A stretch of 64,000 nucleotides of DNA from Kocuria sp. (GCA_030524035.1 JAUNHG010000004.1:1-64000); one strand, 5' to 3'; shown: positions 27,145-37,587, numbered from the stretch's first letter. A program made the numbers and translations. The notes: generated by a model not told the origin, from the letters alone.

Positions 27145-27669
27145 CTACCTCGCAGGCCTTTGAGCGGGAACATCTGCGAGTAAGAGATCACTACGGGCGG
27201 CAACACCCGTGAAATCCTCGGCCCGTTCCGCCAACAGGCGTACCGACGTGCCATGTAGTTGGGCATCCGCGTCCATCATGGACCACGGCACTAACACAAA
27301 AGCACGTTCTGCAGCGCGAGGGTGCGGCAGTGTCAGCGCTGGTTCATCCATGGTCAGCCCGGCATAGTCCACGATATCCACGTCCAAGGTGCGAGGACCC
27401 CACCGAACATCACGAACCCGATCATGCGAGGTTTCTATTGCTTGACACACCGCCAATAATTCGAATGGCCCCAGCGTGGTCGAAAGACGCACCACCGCGT
27501 TGAGGTAATCGGGTTGGCCTTCCGGCCCTCCCACAGGGCGAGTAGTCACCACGGGCGAAACTGCCGCAACCTCCACACCATCGGTTGCTGCGAGGTCCGC
27601 AACGGCTGCACGTAACAACTGCGCCCGGTCGCCCACGTTAGACCCCAACGCAACAATCACCTGTCTCAT
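27145..27669 (-). CDS. folK: HPPK, dihydropterin pyrophosphokinase FolK
   Basis: The 174-residue enzyme transfers pyrophosphate from ATP to 6-hydroxymethyl-7,8-dihydropterin. It shows VALGSNVGDR at the N-terminus, NAVVRLSTTLGPFELL, and the signature RDVRWGPRTLDVDIVDY followed by LPHPRAAERAFVLVPW. It starts two bases after folB in the order ftsH–folE–folP–folB–folK. Confidence 0.97.
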   Translation of the reverse strand: MRQVIVALGSNVGDRAQLLRAAVADLAATDGVEVAAVSPVVTTRPVGGPEGQPDYLNAVVRLSTTLGPFELLAVCQAIETSHDRVRDVRWGPRTLDVDIVDYAGLTMDEPALTLPHPRAAERAFVLVPWSMMDADAQLHGTSVRLLAERAEDFTGVAARSDLLLADVPAQRPAR

Positions 27670-27671
27670 GA

Positions 27672-28037
27672 CTAACGCTCCCTGACCACCGTAACGGCTA
27701 CGTTGGTGAACGGCACCGTGATCGGCGCGTGTGGTTTATTCACGGTCAACTCCACCCGCTGCACCAGCGGGTAATTCTGCAGAATGAGCCGTGCTGTGCG
27801 TTCCGCCAAGGTTTCAATGAGATCCACGGGGTCAGACACAATCTGCCCGTGAATCAGTTCCGCCACCTGGCCATAATCAATCGTATGCCGGAGGTCATCA
27901 GAGGTGCCCGCCGAACTCACATCCAATTCCAACGCGGCATCGACCACAAATTCCTGCCCTTCACGCTTTTCAGCAGCAAGAACGCCGTGGTATCCGTAAC
28001 CGGTCACACCGGTCACGGTGATTTTGTCCCGCGTCAT
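27672..28037 (-). CDS. folB: Dihydroneopterin aldolase FolB
   Basis: The 121-residue enzyme splits 7,8-dihydroneopterin into 6-hydroxymethyl-dihydropterin and glycolaldehyde. Characteristic are GYHGVLAAEKREGQEFVVDA, DDLRHTIDYGQVAELI, LIETLAERTARLIL and the terminal VNKPHAPI. The ATG at 28037 overlaps the folP stop as ATGA, indicating coupling. Confidence 0.96.
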   Translation of the reverse strand: MTRDKITVTGVTGYGYHGVLAAEKREGQEFVVDAALELDVSSAGTSDDLRHTIDYGQVAELIHGQIVSDPVDLIETLAERTARLILQNYPLVQRVELTVNKPHAPITVPFTNVAVTVVRER

Positions 28038-28942
28038 GAGGCACCACCTGCCCAAGCACGGGAGACCGCAAGAGCATCCCGTGTGGTCGGCACATCATGT
28101 ACACGCACAGCCCAAGCGCCACGGTCAGCGGCCAACGCACAAACCGCTGCGGTAGCCACGTCCCTTCCCAGCGCTGGCCGGGGATCGCCATCAACGGATA
28201 GCACATTGCCGATAAACCGTTTTCGGGAAGCCCCCACCAACACAGGATGGCCCGTGCGCACAAACTCAGGTAGGGCACGCAGCAGATCCCAATCCTGCAC
28301 TCCAGCCTTCGCGAAACCCAGACCGGGGTCCAGAATCACATCGGCTGGTTCCACACCGGCGTGCAGAAAACGTTGCACCACATTCAGCAGTTCCTGAAGA
28401 ACCTCCTCAACGACATCCCGGTAAACAGCTAAAGAATCCATAGTCCCGGGAGTACCACGGGAATGCATCAGCACGTACGGAACCTGACGTTCAGCAATCA
28501 ACGCCACCATCTCCGCCGTCGTGGACACCCCTGAGACATCATTGATGCAATGCGCACCGGCATCCAGCGCAGCCTCAGCCGTTGACGCGTTGATGGTATC
28601 CACTGTGACCACCACGCCGGCGTCTGTAAGCTCACGAACCACCGGGAGAATACGGCGGCGCTCCTCCACAGGATCCACACGGGCAGCACCGGGGCGGGTG
28701 GATTCACCGCCCACATCCACCATGTCCGCCCCCTGCCGGGCCAGTAACAAGCCGTGCTCCACGGCCTCCCGGTGGGTGTGGTGCAGTCCCCCATCGGAAA
28801 ACGAATCCGGGGTGACGTTGAGGATTCCCATGATCACCGTGCGCTCACGGGGTAAATTTTCCCACGTGCCCCACCCCATAGCACCGTCCGGCAACGAGAG
28901 ACTCTGGGATATTTTCGTACTCAGAGGCGCTGTCATGCTCAT
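28034..28942 (-). CDS. folP: Dihydropteroate synthase FolP
   Basis: The 302-residue TIM-barrel enzyme condenses dihydropterin pyrophosphate with p-aminobenzoate; it is the sulfonamide target. Motifs are MGILNVTPDSFSDGG, DVGGESTRPGA, DTINASTAEAAL, CINDVSGV, LMHSRGTPGTM and DPGLGFAK. An N-terminal extension of ~35 residues precedes the barrel. Two start ATGs (28942 and 28936) are possible. Confidence 0.97.
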   Translation of the reverse strand: MSMTAPLSTKISQSLSLPDGAMGWGTWENLPRERTVIMGILNVTPDSFSDGGLHHTHREAVEHGLLLARQGADMVDVGGESTRPGAARVDPVEERRRILPVVRELTDAGVVVTVDTINASTAEAALDAGAHCINDVSGVSTTAEMVALIAERQVPYVLMHSRGTPGTMDSLAVYRDVVEEVLQELLNVVQRFLHAGVEPADVILDPGLGFAKAGVQDWDLLRALPEFVRTGHPVLVGASRKRFIGNVLSVDGDPRPALGRDVATAAVCALAADRGAWAVRVHDVPTTRDALAVSRAWAGGAS

Positions 28943-28947
28943 ATCCG

Positions 28948-29511
28948 TCAGCGTCCCAAAATCAAGCTCATAGCTTCCGTGCGTGTGGCAGGATCCCGCA
29001 ATTGGCCACGTACCGCAGAGGTCACGGTCCTAGCCCCGGGTTTGCGCACACCGCGCATAGACATACAAAGGTGTTCAGCTTCCACCACAACAATTGCGCC
29101 CGCCGTCTGTAAATGCTCTACCAGTGATTCCACAATCTGGGTGGTTAATCGTTCCTGCACCTGGGGACGATTGGCAAAAACACCTACCAACCGCGCTAAT
29201 TTGGATAATCCAGTGACCCGTCCTCCGTCACCGGGTATGTAACCGATATGAGCCTGCCCGTAGAAAGGCACCAAATGGTGTTCACACACGGAGTGGAAAA
29301 CAATGTCTTTTACCAGCACCATCTCCGAATGGCCGATGTCGAACGTCGTGGATAAAACATCCTCCGGCGTCATGGTCAAACCGGCGAACATTTCGTCGTA
29401 AGCGCGGGCCACACGTTGCGGGGTTTCACGCAACCCTTCACGATCCGGATCCTCACCAATTGCTTCCAGGATTTCGCGCACCGCAGCCGCAATTCGTGGC
29501 TGGTCTACCAC
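28948..29511 (-). CDS. folE: GTP cyclohydrolase I FolE
   Basis: The 187-residue enzyme makes dihydroneopterin triphosphate from GTP, the first folate step. The Zn/active-site block [22 protein letters not shown] and the later [19 protein letters not shown] carry the zinc-binding Cys and His residues. The GTG start at 29511 overlaps the ftsH stop by 7 bp. Confidence 0.97.
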   Translation of the reverse strand: MVDQPRIAAAVREILEAIGEDPDREGLRETPQRVARAYDEMFAGLTMTPEDVLSTTFDIGHSEMVLVKDIVFHSVCEHHLVPFYGQAHIGYIPGDGGRVTGLSKLARLVGVFANRPQVQERLTTQIVESLVEHLQTAGAIVVVEAEHLCMSMRGVRKPGARTVTSAVRGQLRDPATRTEAMSLILGR

Positions 29512-31553
29512 GGTGTTCCCCCCTGCTGATGGTCATCCGGATCCTGTGGGTTTTGTTCCGGTTCTCCTTCACCCGGTAACCGCTCGAATTGCTCACGTTC
29601 TTCTGGTGAAGCCTGAGCCAGCTCTTCCTTTTCCCTGCTGGTGGTCACAGGCGGCAGGGTTGATACTTCACGACCCTCATGGGAAATCCATTGCTCACGC
29701 TCTGGCTGTTTAACGACGTCACGGAAGATTTCCGCGATTTCGGCTTCGTTCAGTGTTTCTTTTTCCAGTAATTCCAGCGCCAAACGGTCCAAAATCTGCC
29801 GGTTCTGCAGCAGGACCCGGTGTGCTTCATCTTGAGCGTTTTCCAGCAAGGCGCGTACTTCTTGGTCCACCACTGCCGCTGTAGATTCGGAGTACCCTCG
29901 TTCTTCGGCCCCACCTCTGCCCATAAAGGGTTCGGAATTATTACCACCGAGTTTGACGGACCCCAGTCGAGAGGACATCCCAAATTGGGTGACCATGTTG
30001 CGTGCCGTATCAGTGGCTTTCTGGATGTCATTGGAGGCGCCAGAGGAAGGATCCTTAAACACGATTTCCTCCGCCGCGCGCCCACCCATGGCGTAAGCCA
30101 TCTGGTCCAACAGCTCGTTACGGGTGGTCGAATATTTGTCATCTGCGGGCATCACCATGGTGTACCCCAGAGCGCGACCTCGCGGCAGAATCGTGATTTT
30201 GGTGACCGGGTCTGTGTGATGTAACGCTGCCGCCACCAGCGCGTGTCCGCCTTCGTGGTAAGCCGTGACTTTGCGCTCGTGCTCTTTCATCAACCGTGAG
30301 CGCTTCTGCGGCCCGGCGATCACACGGTCAATGGCCTCGTCCACAGCCCGGTGGTCAATGAGGTGCGAGTGGGAACGAGCAGTCAGCAAAGCGGCCTCGT
30401 TCATCACATTCGCCAGTTCAGCACCCGTGAATCCAGGCGTGCGTTTGGCCACGGAGGCAAGGTCTACGGAATCGTCCAAAGGCTTGCCTTCCGCGTGGAC
30501 ACGCAAAATCTGCTCACGGCCCTTCATATCCGGGGCTTCCACACCAATTTGACGATCAAACCTGCCCGGGCGCAGCAATGCCGGATCCAGAACATCCGGC
30601 CGGTTTGTAGCAGCGATCATGATGATATTGGTGGTGGCATCAAAACCGTCCATCTCCACCAACAACTGGTTAAGGGTTTGTTCGCGTTCATCGTTACCGC
30701 CCCCCATTCCAGCGCCACGCTGACGCCCCACGGCGTCAATTTCGTCCACGAAGATGATTGCGGGTGCGTTTTCCTTGGCGGTTTGGAATAGGTCGCGCAC
30801 ACGCGAAGCGCCCACACCCACAAACATTTCCACGAAGTCGGACCCGGAAATGGAGAAAAACGGAACAGAAGCTTCCCCGGCGACGGCCTTGGCCAGCAAA
30901 GTTTTCCCCGTACCCGGGGGGCCATACAGCAGAACACCCTTGGGAACCGATGCCCCCAGGGCTGTAAAACGGTCACGTTCCACCAGAAACTGTTTGATTT
31001 CATCCAGCTCCTGAACGGCTTCGTCAGCCCCGGCGACGTCGGCAAAAGTCACTTTCGGGTTGTCTTGATCAAATTGTTTGGCCTTAGATCGGCCAAATTT
31101 CATCAGCTGTGATCCGCCGCCCTGCAGCCGAGAGAAGAGGAACCAGAAAATCGCCAAGATGATCAGGAACGGCAGGAGGAACTGGATCAGCGACAACAAC
31201 CAGTTGCTTTGCACTGGCTGATCTGTGTAGCTGTCCAGCTCCGAATTGGCGATGGCTTCCACGACTTCTGGCCCACGTGGCTGTACGTAGTAAAACTCAA
31301 CGTTCTTGCCATAGTCGCGGCCATTGGCTGAATAGTCCTCAGCCAGGGTGAGATCCACCCGCTGTTCGCCATCGTGGATCTTGGCTTCTGTGGCCTTGTT
31401 GTCCTTGAGTAGTTCTAGGCCGACGTTGGTATCCACACGGTTTCCGTCGTTGGATGTCAACGTGTTAATGACAGGAATCAACACCAACAGCGCGAGAAGA
31501 ATCCAGAAAAATGGTCCTCCAAAGAAGCCCTGTTTCTTTTGAGCGGTGGCCAA
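29505..31553 (-). CDS. ftsH: ATP-dependent zinc metalloprotease FtsH
   Basis: The membrane protease degrades misfolded and regulatory proteins. It has two transmembrane helices flanking a periplasmic domain (first ~130 residues). The AAA+ module follows, with Walker [19 protein letters not shown], Walker [12 protein letters not shown] and [24 protein letters not shown]. The M41 protease has the zinc site HEGGH. I prefer TTG 31553 (682 aa) to a GTG at 31577 because AGAGGA lies between them at ribosome-binding distance. It heads the folate gene cluster. Confidence 0.97.
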   Translation of the reverse strand: MATAQKKQGFFGGPFFWILLALLVLIPVINTLTSNDGNRVDTNVGLELLKDNKATEAKIHDGEQRVDLTLAEDYSANGRDYGKNVEFYYVQPRGPEVVEAIANSELDSYTDQPVQSNWLLSLIQFLLPFLIILAIFWFLFSRLQGGGSQLMKFGRSKAKQFDQDNPKVTFADVAGADEAVQELDEIKQFLVERDRFTALGASVPKGVLLYGPPGTGKTLLAKAVAGEASVPFFSISGSDFVEMFVGVGASRVRDLFQTAKENAPAIIFVDEIDAVGRQRGAGMGGGNDEREQTLNQLLVEMDGFDATTNIIMIAATNRPDVLDPALLRPGRFDRQIGVEAPDMKGREQILRVHAEGKPLDDSVDLASVAKRTPGFTGAELANVMNEAALLTARSHSHLIDHRAVDEAIDRVIAGPQKRSRLMKEHERKVTAYHEGGHALVAAALHHTDPVTKITILPRGRALGYTMVMPADDKYSTTRNELLDQMAYAMGGRAAEEIVFKDPSSGASNDIQKATDTARNMVTQFGMSSRLGSVKLGGNNSEPFMGRGGAEERGYSESTAAVVDQEVRALLENAQDEAHRVLLQNRQILDRLALELLEKETLNEAEIAEIFRDVVKQPEREQWISHEGREVSTLPPVTTSREKEELAQASPEEREQFERLPGEGEPEQNPQDPDDHQQGGTPW

Positions 31554-31732
31554 AGCCGGTGGTCCTCTCTCACACAATGCCGATCAGGAACACAGCGCAT
31601 GCCACAACGGCAGCGCCATGGGAAGTCAAAGTGACAATGTAGCGCGCCAGGGGTCATCCGTCAGGGCCATGACGTCCGGTTCACCCCACGGCGGACACTT
31701 TCTGAGGCAATCACCAGGTGACAAACCCCGGA

Positions 31733-32284
31733 TCAGGAGTACACATGCGGTGAAAGCACTGCAATGCAGTCCAAGTTGCGGTACTGCTCTGCCCAGTCCA
31801 ACCCGTACCCCACAACAAATTCGTTCGGGATATCCCACCCCACGTACTTAACCTCAATGTCCACCTTCAACGCCTCTGGCTTACGCAGCAGCGTGCAGAT
31901 TTCTACGGTGCGGGCACCACGGGACTTCAAGTTGGTTAATAACCACGACAATGTCAGACCTGAATCAATGATGTCTTCCACGATCAGGACGTCCTTACCC
32001 GTGAGATCAGTATCCAGATCTTTCAAAATCCGTACCACCCCGGAGGATTTGGTTCCTGAGCCATAGGAGGATACAGCCATCCAATCCATGGGGTACTGGC
32101 CGGATAATGCACGGGAAAGATCCGCCATGACCATCAGGGCACCTTTCAACACACCGACGAGCAAAACATCTTTGCCGTGATAGTCAGCGTCAATATCGGC
32201 AGCCAGTTCGCTCACGCGCTGGTCAATCTCTTCTTTGGTGTGCAGGACTTGCTTGAGGTCTTCTGCCACGTCCTGAGACTTCAC
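31733..32284 (-). CDS. hpt: Hypoxanthine phosphoribosyltransferase
   Basis: The 183-residue purine-salvage enzyme makes IMP/GMP from hypoxanthine or guanine and PRPP. Motifs include LLVGVLKGALMVMADLSR, SSYGSGTKSSG, and the PRPP loop VLIVEDIIDSGLTLSWLL. GTG 32284 is chosen because AGGAG lies just upstream; an in-frame extension to 32503 would run into tilS. In mycobacteria and corynebacteria hpt likewise follows tilS. Confidence 0.97.
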   Translation of the reverse strand: MKSQDVAEDLKQVLHTKEEIDQRVSELAADIDADYHGKDVLLVGVLKGALMVMADLSRALSGQYPMDWMAVSSYGSGTKSSGVVRILKDLDTDLTGKDVLIVEDIIDSGLTLSWLLTNLKSRGARTVEICTLLRKPEALKVDIEVKYVGWDIPNEFVVGYGLDWAEQYRNLDCIAVLSPHVYS

Positions 32285-32396
32285 GGTGCTCCTAAATTCT
32301 GACTCGAACGCCCGTCCCAGATGTCTGCTCCACAGTGGAAACGGGCCTGCTGAGGTTGCGATTGAGGGGTTCGTACAGTGTTCAACAGCCAGGTGT

Positions 32397-33482
32397 TCAG
32401 GTGGTGGGCCGGAACTCCAGAGTCCCTGAAGCATCTGAGGAAGTCGGCCTACGCCTGTACACGGACACCTTACCCGCCATTTGCACTGGGCCTGACTCCC
32501 CACGGCCTCGTGCCAGTTCCGCCAAAGCCCCTAAGCGTTCAGAGGAAACCGCCTGCCCACCGGCCAAAATACAGGCACGCGCCAAAGTTCGGTGTAATAG
32601 CGCGGGAGCGGCCTGATGCAAAACCTTCAGCGACAGCACCACACGATCACCGTCGGCAGCAGTCCGGTCCACGTTCTGTTCAAGGGCCACCTGATCTTGA
32701 GCGTAGTGCAACAGCTGTTCCGCTTGCCGGTCCAGTTCATCCGCATCTGGTCCCACAATCGCGGCGGTTCTAGCCAGCGACGCCGCCACGCCCGGCCCCA
32801 GTTCACGCTCCAGCATCGGAAGAACGGTGTGGCGTACGCGGGCACGAAGAAAAGATTCGTCGGTATTGGTGGGGTCCCACCAGGGCTGCAGTTGTTCGGC
32901 GGCACATATCTGAGTGGTGTCATCGCGCGTAAGCCCTAGGAAAGGCCGGACCACACGGAGGCCGTCACGAACCGAGACCATGGACATACCCGCCAAGGAT
33001 CGGGTGCCCGACCCCCGGGCCAGGCGCAACAACACTGTTTCTGCCTGATCATCACGGGTGTGGCCCAACAGCACTGCATGCGCCCCATACTGCGAACAGA
33101 CGTCGATCAGCGCCGCATACCGTGCATGACGAGCTGCTGCTTCTAGGCCTTCTCCGTCACGCCGCACCGCCACGGTCCGCAACTCCACCGGATCTAAGCC
33201 CAGATCACATGCTTGCTGCACGGTTCTGCGAGCCACCAGGTCGGACCCTTCTTGTAGCTGGTGATCCACCACCACCGCCCCAACCCGCAGACGGTGACGT
33301 CGGTGAAAGTGCGCTGCTGCTGCCGCCAACGCCAAAGAATCTGGGCCACCGGATAAAGCGACGAACACACGATCTGTGGGCTGTGGAGCACGACCCAAGG
33401 ACTGCTTTACAGCATGTTCCACAGCCCGACGACCCGCAGAAACCTGGGGCGACAAACGACCACGCCTGCCAAACTGCGTCAC
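32397..33482 (-). CDS. tilS: tRNA(Ile)-lysidine synthetase TilS
   Basis: The 361-residue enzyme modifies the wobble C of tRNA-Ile(CAU) to lysidine. The N-type ATP pyrophosphatase motif is VFVALSGGPDSLALAAAAAH at residues ~40–60, followed by HTRDDQAETVLLRLARGSGTRSLAGM, typical of TilS. The C-terminal domain is short, as usual in actinobacteria. The GTG start at 33482 has a GGGGG stretch at ribosome-binding distance. Confidence 0.95.
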   Translation of the reverse strand: MTQFGRRGRLSPQVSAGRRAVEHAVKQSLGRAPQPTDRVFVALSGGPDSLALAAAAAHFHRRHRLRVGAVVVDHQLQEGSDLVARRTVQQACDLGLDPVELRTVAVRRDGEGLEAAARHARYAALIDVCSQYGAHAVLLGHTRDDQAETVLLRLARGSGTRSLAGMSMVSVRDGLRVVRPFLGLTRDDTTQICAAEQLQPWWDPTNTDESFLRARVRHTVLPMLERELGPGVAASLARTAAIVGPDADELDRQAEQLLHYAQDQVALEQNVDRTAADGDRVVLSLKVLHQAAPALLHRTLARACILAGGQAVSSERLGALAELARGRGESGPVQMAGKVSVYRRRPTSSDASGTLEFRPTT

Positions 33483-33522
33483 AATACCCCCGGAATACGG
33501 TCCGCCAGCAGCAGTAATGCGC

Positions 33523-33969
33523 TTAAGCGGCGCCAGCTTCCCGCTGAGCCATCTCCAGCACTTTGCTCAATGTGGGGATTGAGTCTCCCATCACCCGCAG
33601 AGCCTGCGCCAGTTCCGACGGCGGAATCAGCTCAGCTAATGCGGAAGCCACCCCAGATTCATCGTGCTTAACTCCACGAATCTGCGTGGTGGTTAACACC
33701 GGCTGGGACTGCTCGATTTCCTGCAGTGTGGCGTCAACCTGGTCTGTGCCTAAATTCTGTTCCAACATCACGAGTCGTTCGTAAACTGCAGGATTTCCGA
33801 TCTTGATGCGCCGACCAGAGTTGAGCTGCGAAAGCATCGGTGCTGACAGTCCAAGAACTTCAGCAAGACGCCGTTGCGTGATGTTGTATCCGTTAACCAC
33901 CGCACCGAAACGTTCGGAAAGGGGCTGGCCATAAAGTTTGATCTGTTGCTGAATATTCTCGGAAGTCAC
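33523..33969 (-). CDS. XRE-type DNA-binding protein, 148 aa
   Basis: The product has a helix-turn-helix (NITQRRLAEVLGLSAPMLSQLNSGRRIKIG) at residues ~28–60. A helical C-terminal region follows, with PPSELAQALRVMGDSIPTLSKVLEMA. It is a corynebacterial regulator of unknown targets, lying between the metalloprotease and tilS on the same strand. Genes of this type are not in the mycobacterial version of the locus. Confidence 0.82.
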   Translation of the reverse strand: MTSENIQQQIKLYGQPLSERFGAVVNGYNITQRRLAEVLGLSAPMLSQLNSGRRIKIGNPAVYERLVMLEQNLGTDQVDATLQEIEQSQPVLTTTQIRGVKHDESGVASALAELIPPSELAQALRVMGDSIPTLSKVLEMAQREAGAA

Positions 33970-34071
33970 GTTTGCAATTGTGTCATGAGAAAGGATGTAT
34001 TTGGGAACGAAACGGACTCTCTTACCTGGGAGGATGCCAAGAGCTCAACGGTAAATCATGGAGTTGTCGCC

Positions 34072-35232
34072 TTAGAGGACGCGCGCCACCCACTGGTCAG
34101 GGTGACGAATCTCACGCATCGTCGGGAGGTTTTCTGGTGTGTCCCACACCCTGTTAAAGCTTTCACGCCCCGCTATCCGCACGACTTCTGTCACAAAACG
34201 CTGCCCCTGGACGTACTGCTCCGCCTTAGCGTCCAACCCCAAAATCTTGCGCACCACCCGCTGCACTGGGGTTTGGAGGTCCCGCCGACGGTCGAAACGC
34301 CGACGGATAGTCTTCACGGAAGACACCACGGAGGAATCAACGTTATCCATCACCCAATTGGCGTGGCCTTCCAATAGCGACATCGTGGCCACAGCCTGGG
34401 ACATGAGGTCACGTTCCCGAGCACCCAGCACAGCTGACATCGGGCCTAACAGGGAGTGGTCATCTTCCCCCGCTGCAACCGCTGAACGCCCCGGCAATTG
34501 TTGTTTAACTGCTACCACTACCGCACTGAGGCGGTCCTTCATGTGGCCCATGTCTTGCACCATAGAGCCAGAAAGCTCCTGAATGATCGAGACCATGTGC
34601 TCCCGCAACCACGGGGCAGCAGCAAACTGCACCCGGTGGGTCTGCTCGTGCAAGCACACCCACAGCCGGAAATCGTCAGGATCAACGTTGAGTTCCCGCT
34701 CAACTTCCAGCACGTTGGGGGCCACAATCATCAAACGTCCACCCGGGTGACGTCGCGCAGCCTCCTGTGAAGCTAAACCCGCGTAGGGGTCATATTGGCC
34801 CAACACTTTGGTCGATAAAAACCCGAGGATGGCCCCAGTTTCCACTGCGGTAGCGCGACTGCCGATCCACTGCGTGAGTTCCCGTGAACCCTGTGAGCGC
34901 CTCTGGTACTTGGCCACCAAGCCGTTCATCGCCGGTTCTAAGAGCACTCGGAAGGTGGAGGCGTTGGCAGCGGACCATCCCGCCCGATCAACCACCACCA
35001 CGGGAGCATCCCGTAAATCACGGGCGGCTTCCAGACCCGAAATCCGGTACACGTGATCCACCGAGGCTTCCGCATGATGCCGCATAGACGCCACGGCCTC
35101 CTGCACCATACGAGCCGGTGGGGTGGGACCTGCTGGAACAGCCTTGGCAGCTATTGTGGCGGCAAGATCCCATGCAATAAGGCCGGAGTCCTGGCGGGCG
35201 GATGTGGTCTCAGAGGTTGACATACCCTCCAT
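34072..35232 (-). CDS. Zinc-dependent metalloprotease family (DUF2342, Rv3626c-like)
   Basis: The ~386-residue product belongs to the actinobacterial family typified by Rv3626c (PF10103). It has the zinc-binding HExxH motif in LWVCLHEQTHRVQFAAAPWL, followed by long helices and the C-terminal GQRFVTEVVRIAGRESFNRV … LPTMREIRHPDQWVARV. It is probably cytoplasmic; the substrate is unknown. ATG 35232 and 35223 are both possible starts. Its position between tilS and dacB is the conserved one. Confidence 0.88.
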   Translation of the reverse strand: MEGMSTSETTSARQDSGLIAWDLAATIAAKAVPAGPTPPARMVQEAVASMRHHAEASVDHVYRISGLEAARDLRDAPVVVVDRAGWSAANASTFRVLLEPAMNGLVAKYQRRSQGSRELTQWIGSRATAVETGAILGFLSTKVLGQYDPYAGLASQEAARRHPGGRLMIVAPNVLEVERELNVDPDDFRLWVCLHEQTHRVQFAAAPWLREHMVSIIQELSGSMVQDMGHMKDRLSAVVVAVKQQLPGRSAVAAGEDDHSLLGPMSAVLGARERDLMSQAVATMSLLEGHANWVMDNVDSSVVSSVKTIRRRFDRRRDLQTPVQRVVRKILGLDAKAEQYVQGQRFVTEVVRIAGRESFNRVWDTPENLPTMREIRHPDQWVARVL

Positions 35233-35287
35233 GCAACCACAGGCGCACCTGCGTGCCGTGGTGTTGCACTCTTTCGAAACCTGTTAT

Positions 35288-36769
35288 CTATGCCGCTTTG
35301 CTCTGGGCCAATGCCGCAAAAAACCGGTCACTGCTATCTCGTGCGGCTTGTCGATCAGCGGTGTCGTTGAGGATGACCACTGCGATGAAGCGGTCGTCAT
35401 CTTCAGTGATCACCTCTCCAGAAAGCGCAGTGACGCCGTGCAAGGTACCCGTTTTTGCCCGTACCCGCTCACGCCCAGCGGTAGCTTCTGGTGCATGGAA
35501 ACGATCGCTCAGTGTGCCTTCACCCGGTGTTGGAAACGTGTCCCCCATAACACGGTGGGCACCATCCGATTCCCGAGCCGCTGCAGCCAGCACTTCCCCC
35601 AGCAGCGCCGCAGTCATCCTGTTATCCGGTGAAACTCCCGCGCAGTCGCTGAGCACCGCACCATCTTGCGGCACAAGGTCCTGCCCCAATACCTCCTTCA
35701 TAGCTTGGGTTATAGCGGACCGTGCACCCTCAGAATCACCAGGCTGGCCAGCGGAGACGGCAGCCACTCGGCATAAAGATTCGGCGAGCCGATTATCGGA
35801 TTCCCGCATCATGATCGTGGACTGTTCTTGAATGGTCGCAGATTCCACGCGCGCTAACTCCGTGACCGAGTCTTGCTGGTCGGCTGGGACCAACGGATCG
35901 GCCGGAGTGTCCACGCTTTCCCCCACCTCAACCGCAATGGAACGCCCTGTACGTTCTGTGAGCTTTTGACTCAAAGTGGAAGCAAAAACGTCAGCCACAC
36001 TGGATGCTGCATCAGAGTCATAGGAACCCGTGGGCTGGTTGTTGTCGCTCAGCACCGCGTGTGACCCAAAAGCCATGGGGGACACAGGGCCTACTTCCCC
36101 ACCGGCGATATCACCAGGCAACCAGGAATCGTTGAGCCCCGAGCCCGTAAACAGGCTGGTGTCCACCTGCACCGTGACGGTGGAGGAGCCCTCCGAAAGA
36201 TCCATCGTCTGGGCAGCCTGGTGAGCCAGGTCCGCTATCCCCGCGCGGCCCTGAACCGCATGAGGGTCCCCCTGGCCGGGAGCCAACAAAGTGTCCCCAC
36301 CGGCGACTAAAACCACGGTGTCATCATCCTGCCCATCCACCACGGTGGTGGCTAGGCGTCGGTCAGCGCCCAAAAAATGCAGAACGGATAATTCGGTCAC
36401 GATTTTCTGATTCGAGGCTGGCAGGAGCAGATCATCCGGTGATGCGGCGTATAGCTGCTGCCCTGATTCTGGGTCAATCACCACCGCCGCAGCGGATTGT
36501 GCGGTGGAACCCGCTAATGCGTCATCCAACCGCGCGATAGTCGACTCACTCAGCTTGGCCTGCTGTGTGGGCGACTCGGCTGGCGCCGGGGTGTGTGTTT
36601 CCGATTCAGCCCCAGGCGTGCGCTCGGAATCACCAACGTTCGGCCACAATAGCAACACCACTAATAATAGGATCACCACCAACACCACAGCAGATACACC
36701 CTGCGCTCCCCGTAATGACGGGGTTGTGGGAGGTGTTTGTGCTGGTTTTTGGCTGCTCACTCGGCCCAT
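35288..36769 (-). CDS. dacB: D-alanyl-D-alanine carboxypeptidase/endopeptidase DacB (PBP4)
   Basis: The 493-residue product is a membrane-anchored class C penicillin-binding protein that trims peptidoglycan. It has an N-terminal membrane helix (VVLVVILLLVVLLLW), a Pro/Thr-rich linker, the S-x-x-K motif in PASNQKIVTELSVL (~residue 118), S-D-N in MRESDNRLAESLC, and K-T-G in VRAKTGTLHGVTALSGEV. The ATG at 36769 follows TACTTT by nine bases. It is divergent from ppa, as in mycobacteria. Confidence 0.95.
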   Translation of the reverse strand: MGRVSSQKPAQTPPTTPSLRGAQGVSAVVLVVILLLVVLLLWPNVGDSERTPGAESETHTPAPAESPTQQAKLSESTIARLDDALAGSTAQSAAAVVIDPESGQQLYAASPDDLLLPASNQKIVTELSVLHFLGADRRLATTVVDGQDDDTVVLVAGGDTLLAPGQGDPHAVQGRAGIADLAHQAAQTMDLSEGSSTVTVQVDTSLFTGSGLNDSWLPGDIAGGEVGPVSPMAFGSHAVLSDNNQPTGSYDSDAASSVADVFASTLSQKLTERTGRSIAVEVGESVDTPADPLVPADQQDSVTELARVESATIQEQSTIMMRESDNRLAESLCRVAAVSAGQPGDSEGARSAITQAMKEVLGQDLVPQDGAVLSDCAGVSPDNRMTAALLGEVLAAAARESDGAHRVMGDTFPTPGEGTLSDRFHAPEATAGRERVRAKTGTLHGVTALSGEVITEDDDRFIAVVILNDTADRQAARDSSDRFFAALAQSKAA

Positions 36770-36898
36770 TGTGCCGGGAAAGTACACAAAATGAGCTCAC
36801 ACGACCGGTAACGTCGCGCCCGCGCCGCTAGGCTTGCGTGTAGGACTACGGCGTGCTGTCGTAGGTATGAGAATCTCTGAGCCATTCAAGGAGTAACT

Positions 36899-37420
36899 AT
36901 GGAGATGGACGTCACAATCGAGATCCCCCAGGGCTCGCGCGTCAAATACGAAATCGACCACGAAACCGGGCGGATCCGTTTGGACCGTGTGCTGTTCACT
37001 TCAATGGGTTACCCCACCCACTACGGATATTTTGAAGACACTTTGGGTGAAGACGGGGACCCCTTGGATGCCATGGTGCTCATTGATGTTGACGTCATGC
37101 CCGGGGTCATTGTGGAGTCACGACCAATCGCCGTGTTCAACATGACGGATGAAGCCGGCGGGGACGCCAAAGTGTTGTGCGTCTCCGCTGATAAGCGTTA
37201 TGACCACATCCAAGGCTTGGAAGACATTGACGAATACAAGCAAAAGGAAATTCAGCACTTCTTTGAGCGTTATAAGGACCTGGAGCCCAATAAGTGGGTG
37301 AAGGGTGAAGGCTGGGCTGGCAAAGAAGAAGCAGAGCGTTTGGTCCGTGAGGCACAGGAACGTTTTGAAGCTTCCCACTACAGCTCAGCGGCGGAAGCCG
37401 AGCAGGACAATCAAGACTGA
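36899..37420 (+). CDS. ppa: Inorganic pyrophosphatase
   Basis: The 173-residue family I pyrophosphatase hydrolyses PPi. It has VTIEIPQGSRVKYEIDHETG, GYPTHYGYFEDTLGEDGDPLDAMVL with the metal-binding Asp residues, DKRYDHIQGLEDI, and HFFERYKDLEPNKWVKGEGW. ATG 36899 has AAGGAG five bases upstream. A hairpin follows at 37450–37484. Confidence 0.98.
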   Translation: MEMDVTIEIPQGSRVKYEIDHETGRIRLDRVLFTSMGYPTHYGYFEDTLGEDGDPLDAMVLIDVDVMPGVIVESRPIAVFNMTDEAGGDAKVLCVSADKRYDHIQGLEDIDEYKQKEIQHFFERYKDLEPNKWVKGEGWAGKEEAERLVREAQERFEASHYSSAAEAEQDNQD

Positions 37421-37449
37421 TTTTGCACTCTGTCGCTACGCAGCGACCA

Positions 37450-37484
37450 CCGGGGTCCGCACCTTTGTGGGGTGTGGGCCCCGG
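37450..37484 (+). terminator. Terminator-like hairpin after ppa
   Basis: A 14-bp stem with two G·T pairs (CCGGGGTCCGCACC, 37450–37463, with 37471–37484) has a 7-nt loop. A small hairpin GTCGCT-ACGC-AGCGAC immediately precedes it. No T-run follows. Confidence 0.6.
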
Positions 37485-37587
37485 ACTCCTGTTGTGATGT
37501 CTGTTGGCTGTGGTTGAGTTAGGGCAAGATCAAACGATTAGCTCTGTTAAGCACAACCACTTCACGACGGTTTTTTGGGGGGCCATC

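Noticed and set aside
31554-31577. GTG 31577 as the ftsH start
   Set aside because: AGAGGA, a good ribosome site, lies downstream of it and in position for TTG 31553.
32285-32503. N-terminal extension of hpt to 32503
   Set aside because: It would overlap tilS and includes no family sequence. GTG 32284 has AGGAG directly upstream.
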